DNA of 30,282 bases from Candidatus Peregrinibacteria bacterium. GTDB taxonomy: Bacteria > Patescibacteriota > Gracilibacteria > Peribacterales > Peribacteraceae. A model generated the notes under the pieces. That model saw only the letters and a list, made by a program, of their open reading frames with translations. It had not been told where the DNA came from and made no database searches. The first letter of the stretch is position 1; every line of letters starts with the position of its first letter. Where the stretch lies: contig JACQCJ010000037.1 of assembly GCA_016201685.1 (NCBI GenBank), positions 1 to 30,282 of the forward strand, written 5' to 3'. Shown here in pieces: positions 29,618 to 30,282 of the stretch. The translations under genes and the position numbers were made by a program.

Positions 29618-29746
29618 ATGCTCAAGAAACCGCTCTGGTCGGCGCTCTTCGACCGTCACGACGTGTGGACGGCCGCGCTCCTGTGGCTCATCGTCGGAGG
29701 AATGTTTGTGTGGTTGGCGCAGGTGGCGGCGAAGACGTTGTCGTGA
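29618..29746 (+). CDS. 42-residue single-span membrane peptide
   Basis: ATG 29618 to TGA 29746 encodes a short charged head (MLKKPLWSALFDRHD) and one hydrophobic span (VWTAALLWLIVGGMFVWLAQ), ending AAKTLS. The consensus extended -10 just upstream and the clear topology (basic head, one span) support a real gene, although no family is recognised. It lies between the LysM-M23 gene and tRNA-Asp. Confidence 0.5.
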   Translation: MLKKPLWSALFDRHDVWTAALLWLIVGGMFVWLAQVAAKTLS

Positions 29747-29806
29747 TTGTGCTGCGCACGATTGTCAAAGAGAGCGCAGACTGATACCGTCTCTCGGCTT
29801 TCGCGT

Positions 29807-29883
29807 GGAGCTGTAGCTCAATTGGTTAGAGCGCTTCCCTGTCACGGAAGAGGTCGCGGGTTCGAGTCCCGTCAGCTCCGCCA
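29807..29883 (+). tRNA. tRNA-Asp (anticodon GTC)
   Basis: Cloverleaf: acceptor GGAGCTG/CAGCTCC, D arm GCTC/GAGC, anticodon stem CTTCC/GGAAG with loop CTGTCAC, T arm GCGGG-TTCGAGT-CCCGT (one G-T pair), and encoded GCCA. The anticodon GTC reads Asp codons. Confidence 0.97.
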
Positions 29884-29892
29884 TTCAAGCAA

Positions 29893-30096
29893 TTATAAAT
29901 CCCCATTGATGGCGCGCTCAAGAAGCTTCCCAGCCGCGCCGAACGCTTCTGCTGTCACTGAGTCTTTGCCATCTGTTCCAAGCAACGTGCGAATTGCTGC
30001 AGCCACTTCAGGTCTCTTTCTTACTTCAGCTGGAATGAGGGGCAGAGCATCCCTTACAGACACAAGTCTGCCTGATAATATTTCTGCATTTTGCAT
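29893..30096 (-). CDS. small hypothetical protein, 67 residues
   Basis: Begins MQNAEILSGRLVSVRDALPL and contains a probable helix pair (EVRKRPEVAAAIRTLLG; SVTAEAFGAAGKLLERAI). No family is recognised. TACTAT (minus strand, 30111-30106) lies nine bases before the ATG. The stop is 10 bases from the tRNA-Asp 3' end, in DNA that becomes AT-richer to the right. Confidence 0.4.
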   Translation of the reverse strand: MQNAEILSGRLVSVRDALPLIPAEVRKRPEVAAAIRTLLGTDGKDSVTAEAFGAAGKLLERAINGDL

Positions 30097-30216
30097 ACAT
30101 CGAAAATAGTATCAGTACGTTCGCGAACTTGGTAGTATTTTGAATATACCCCTTCGCTTTCATTTTCTCAATTTTCTCTCCACATCCGTTGTTCTCCATT
30201 TTCCTCAAGAAGACGT

Positions 30217-30282
30217 ATGAAAGCTACGGAGGCATGCTTTGGAGAGTTTGCTGATTGTCCAGATTTTGTGGGATTACTTAGT
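30217..30282 (+). CDS. possible gene start running off the window
   Basis: An ATG at 30217 opens a frame with no stop to the window end (22 codons, MKATEACFGEFADCPDFVGL...). Too short to identify; no clear ribosome-binding site or promoter. Confidence 0.2.
   Translation, partial: MKATEACFGEFADCPDFVGLLS

Noticed and set aside
28486..29625. Minus-strand open frame of 379 codons opposite the LysM-M23 gene
   Set aside because: The plus strand shows two LysM domains and a complete M23 site; the antisense frame is a composition effect.

Overview
The window looks like part of a compact bacterial chromosome of moderately high G+C, interrupted by one clearly foreign block. TGA and TAA both act as ordinary stops, tRNA genes encode their own CCA, genes are tightly packed, Shine-Dalgarno sequences are almost absent, and many start codons lie only 6 to 10 bases after a -10 hexamer, as in leaderless transcription. 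TMTC-like and GT-C membrane glycosyltransferases, paired M23 peptidases and intergenic palindromes would fit a Patescibacteria (CPR) genome such as Peregrinibacteria or Peribacteria. That placement is inference, not proof.

Left flank (1-3243): the 3' part of topA, split by a one-base frameshift, then a large membrane glycosyltransferase with C-terminal TPR repeats.

Island (3244-16222): a 17-bp perfect direct repeat bounds a ~13 kb block. The right copy is the 3' end of tRNA-Trp, the usual pattern of tRNA-targeted integration, but no integrase is visible. Inside are three leftward genes of unknown function (two membrane proteins, one HTH protein), a large palindromic element, a divergent Xre regulator interrupted by an IS1595-family element, and a type I restriction-modification locus ordered hsdM, fic, small membrane protein, hsdS, candidate small RNA, NYN-domain nuclease, hsdR. 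Overlapping stop/start codons and 4-bp gaps suggest the accessory genes belong to the locus. This composite defence locus is the most interesting part of the window.

Right flank (16215-29883): tRNA-Trp, a GT-C membrane protein, a bacterial protein-arginine-methyltransferase-like gene and an M23 peptidase run rightward. Leftward genes follow: dGTPase (frameshifted), two unknown small genes, a candidate structured RNA, and an overlapping trio of laccase-domain protein (broken), HIT protein and NAD(P)HX dehydratase, then a GT4 glycosyltransferase. Next come the rightward cell-wall genes ftsQ, a D,D-carboxypeptidase and a LysM-M23 peptidase, then a 42-residue membrane peptide and tRNA-Asp. An AT-richer tail after tRNA-Asp may begin another acquired segment.

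Three otherwise recognisable chromosomal genes (topA, dgt, laccase-domain) carry frame-breaking indels while the island genes are intact, so assembly error must be weighed against true decay.
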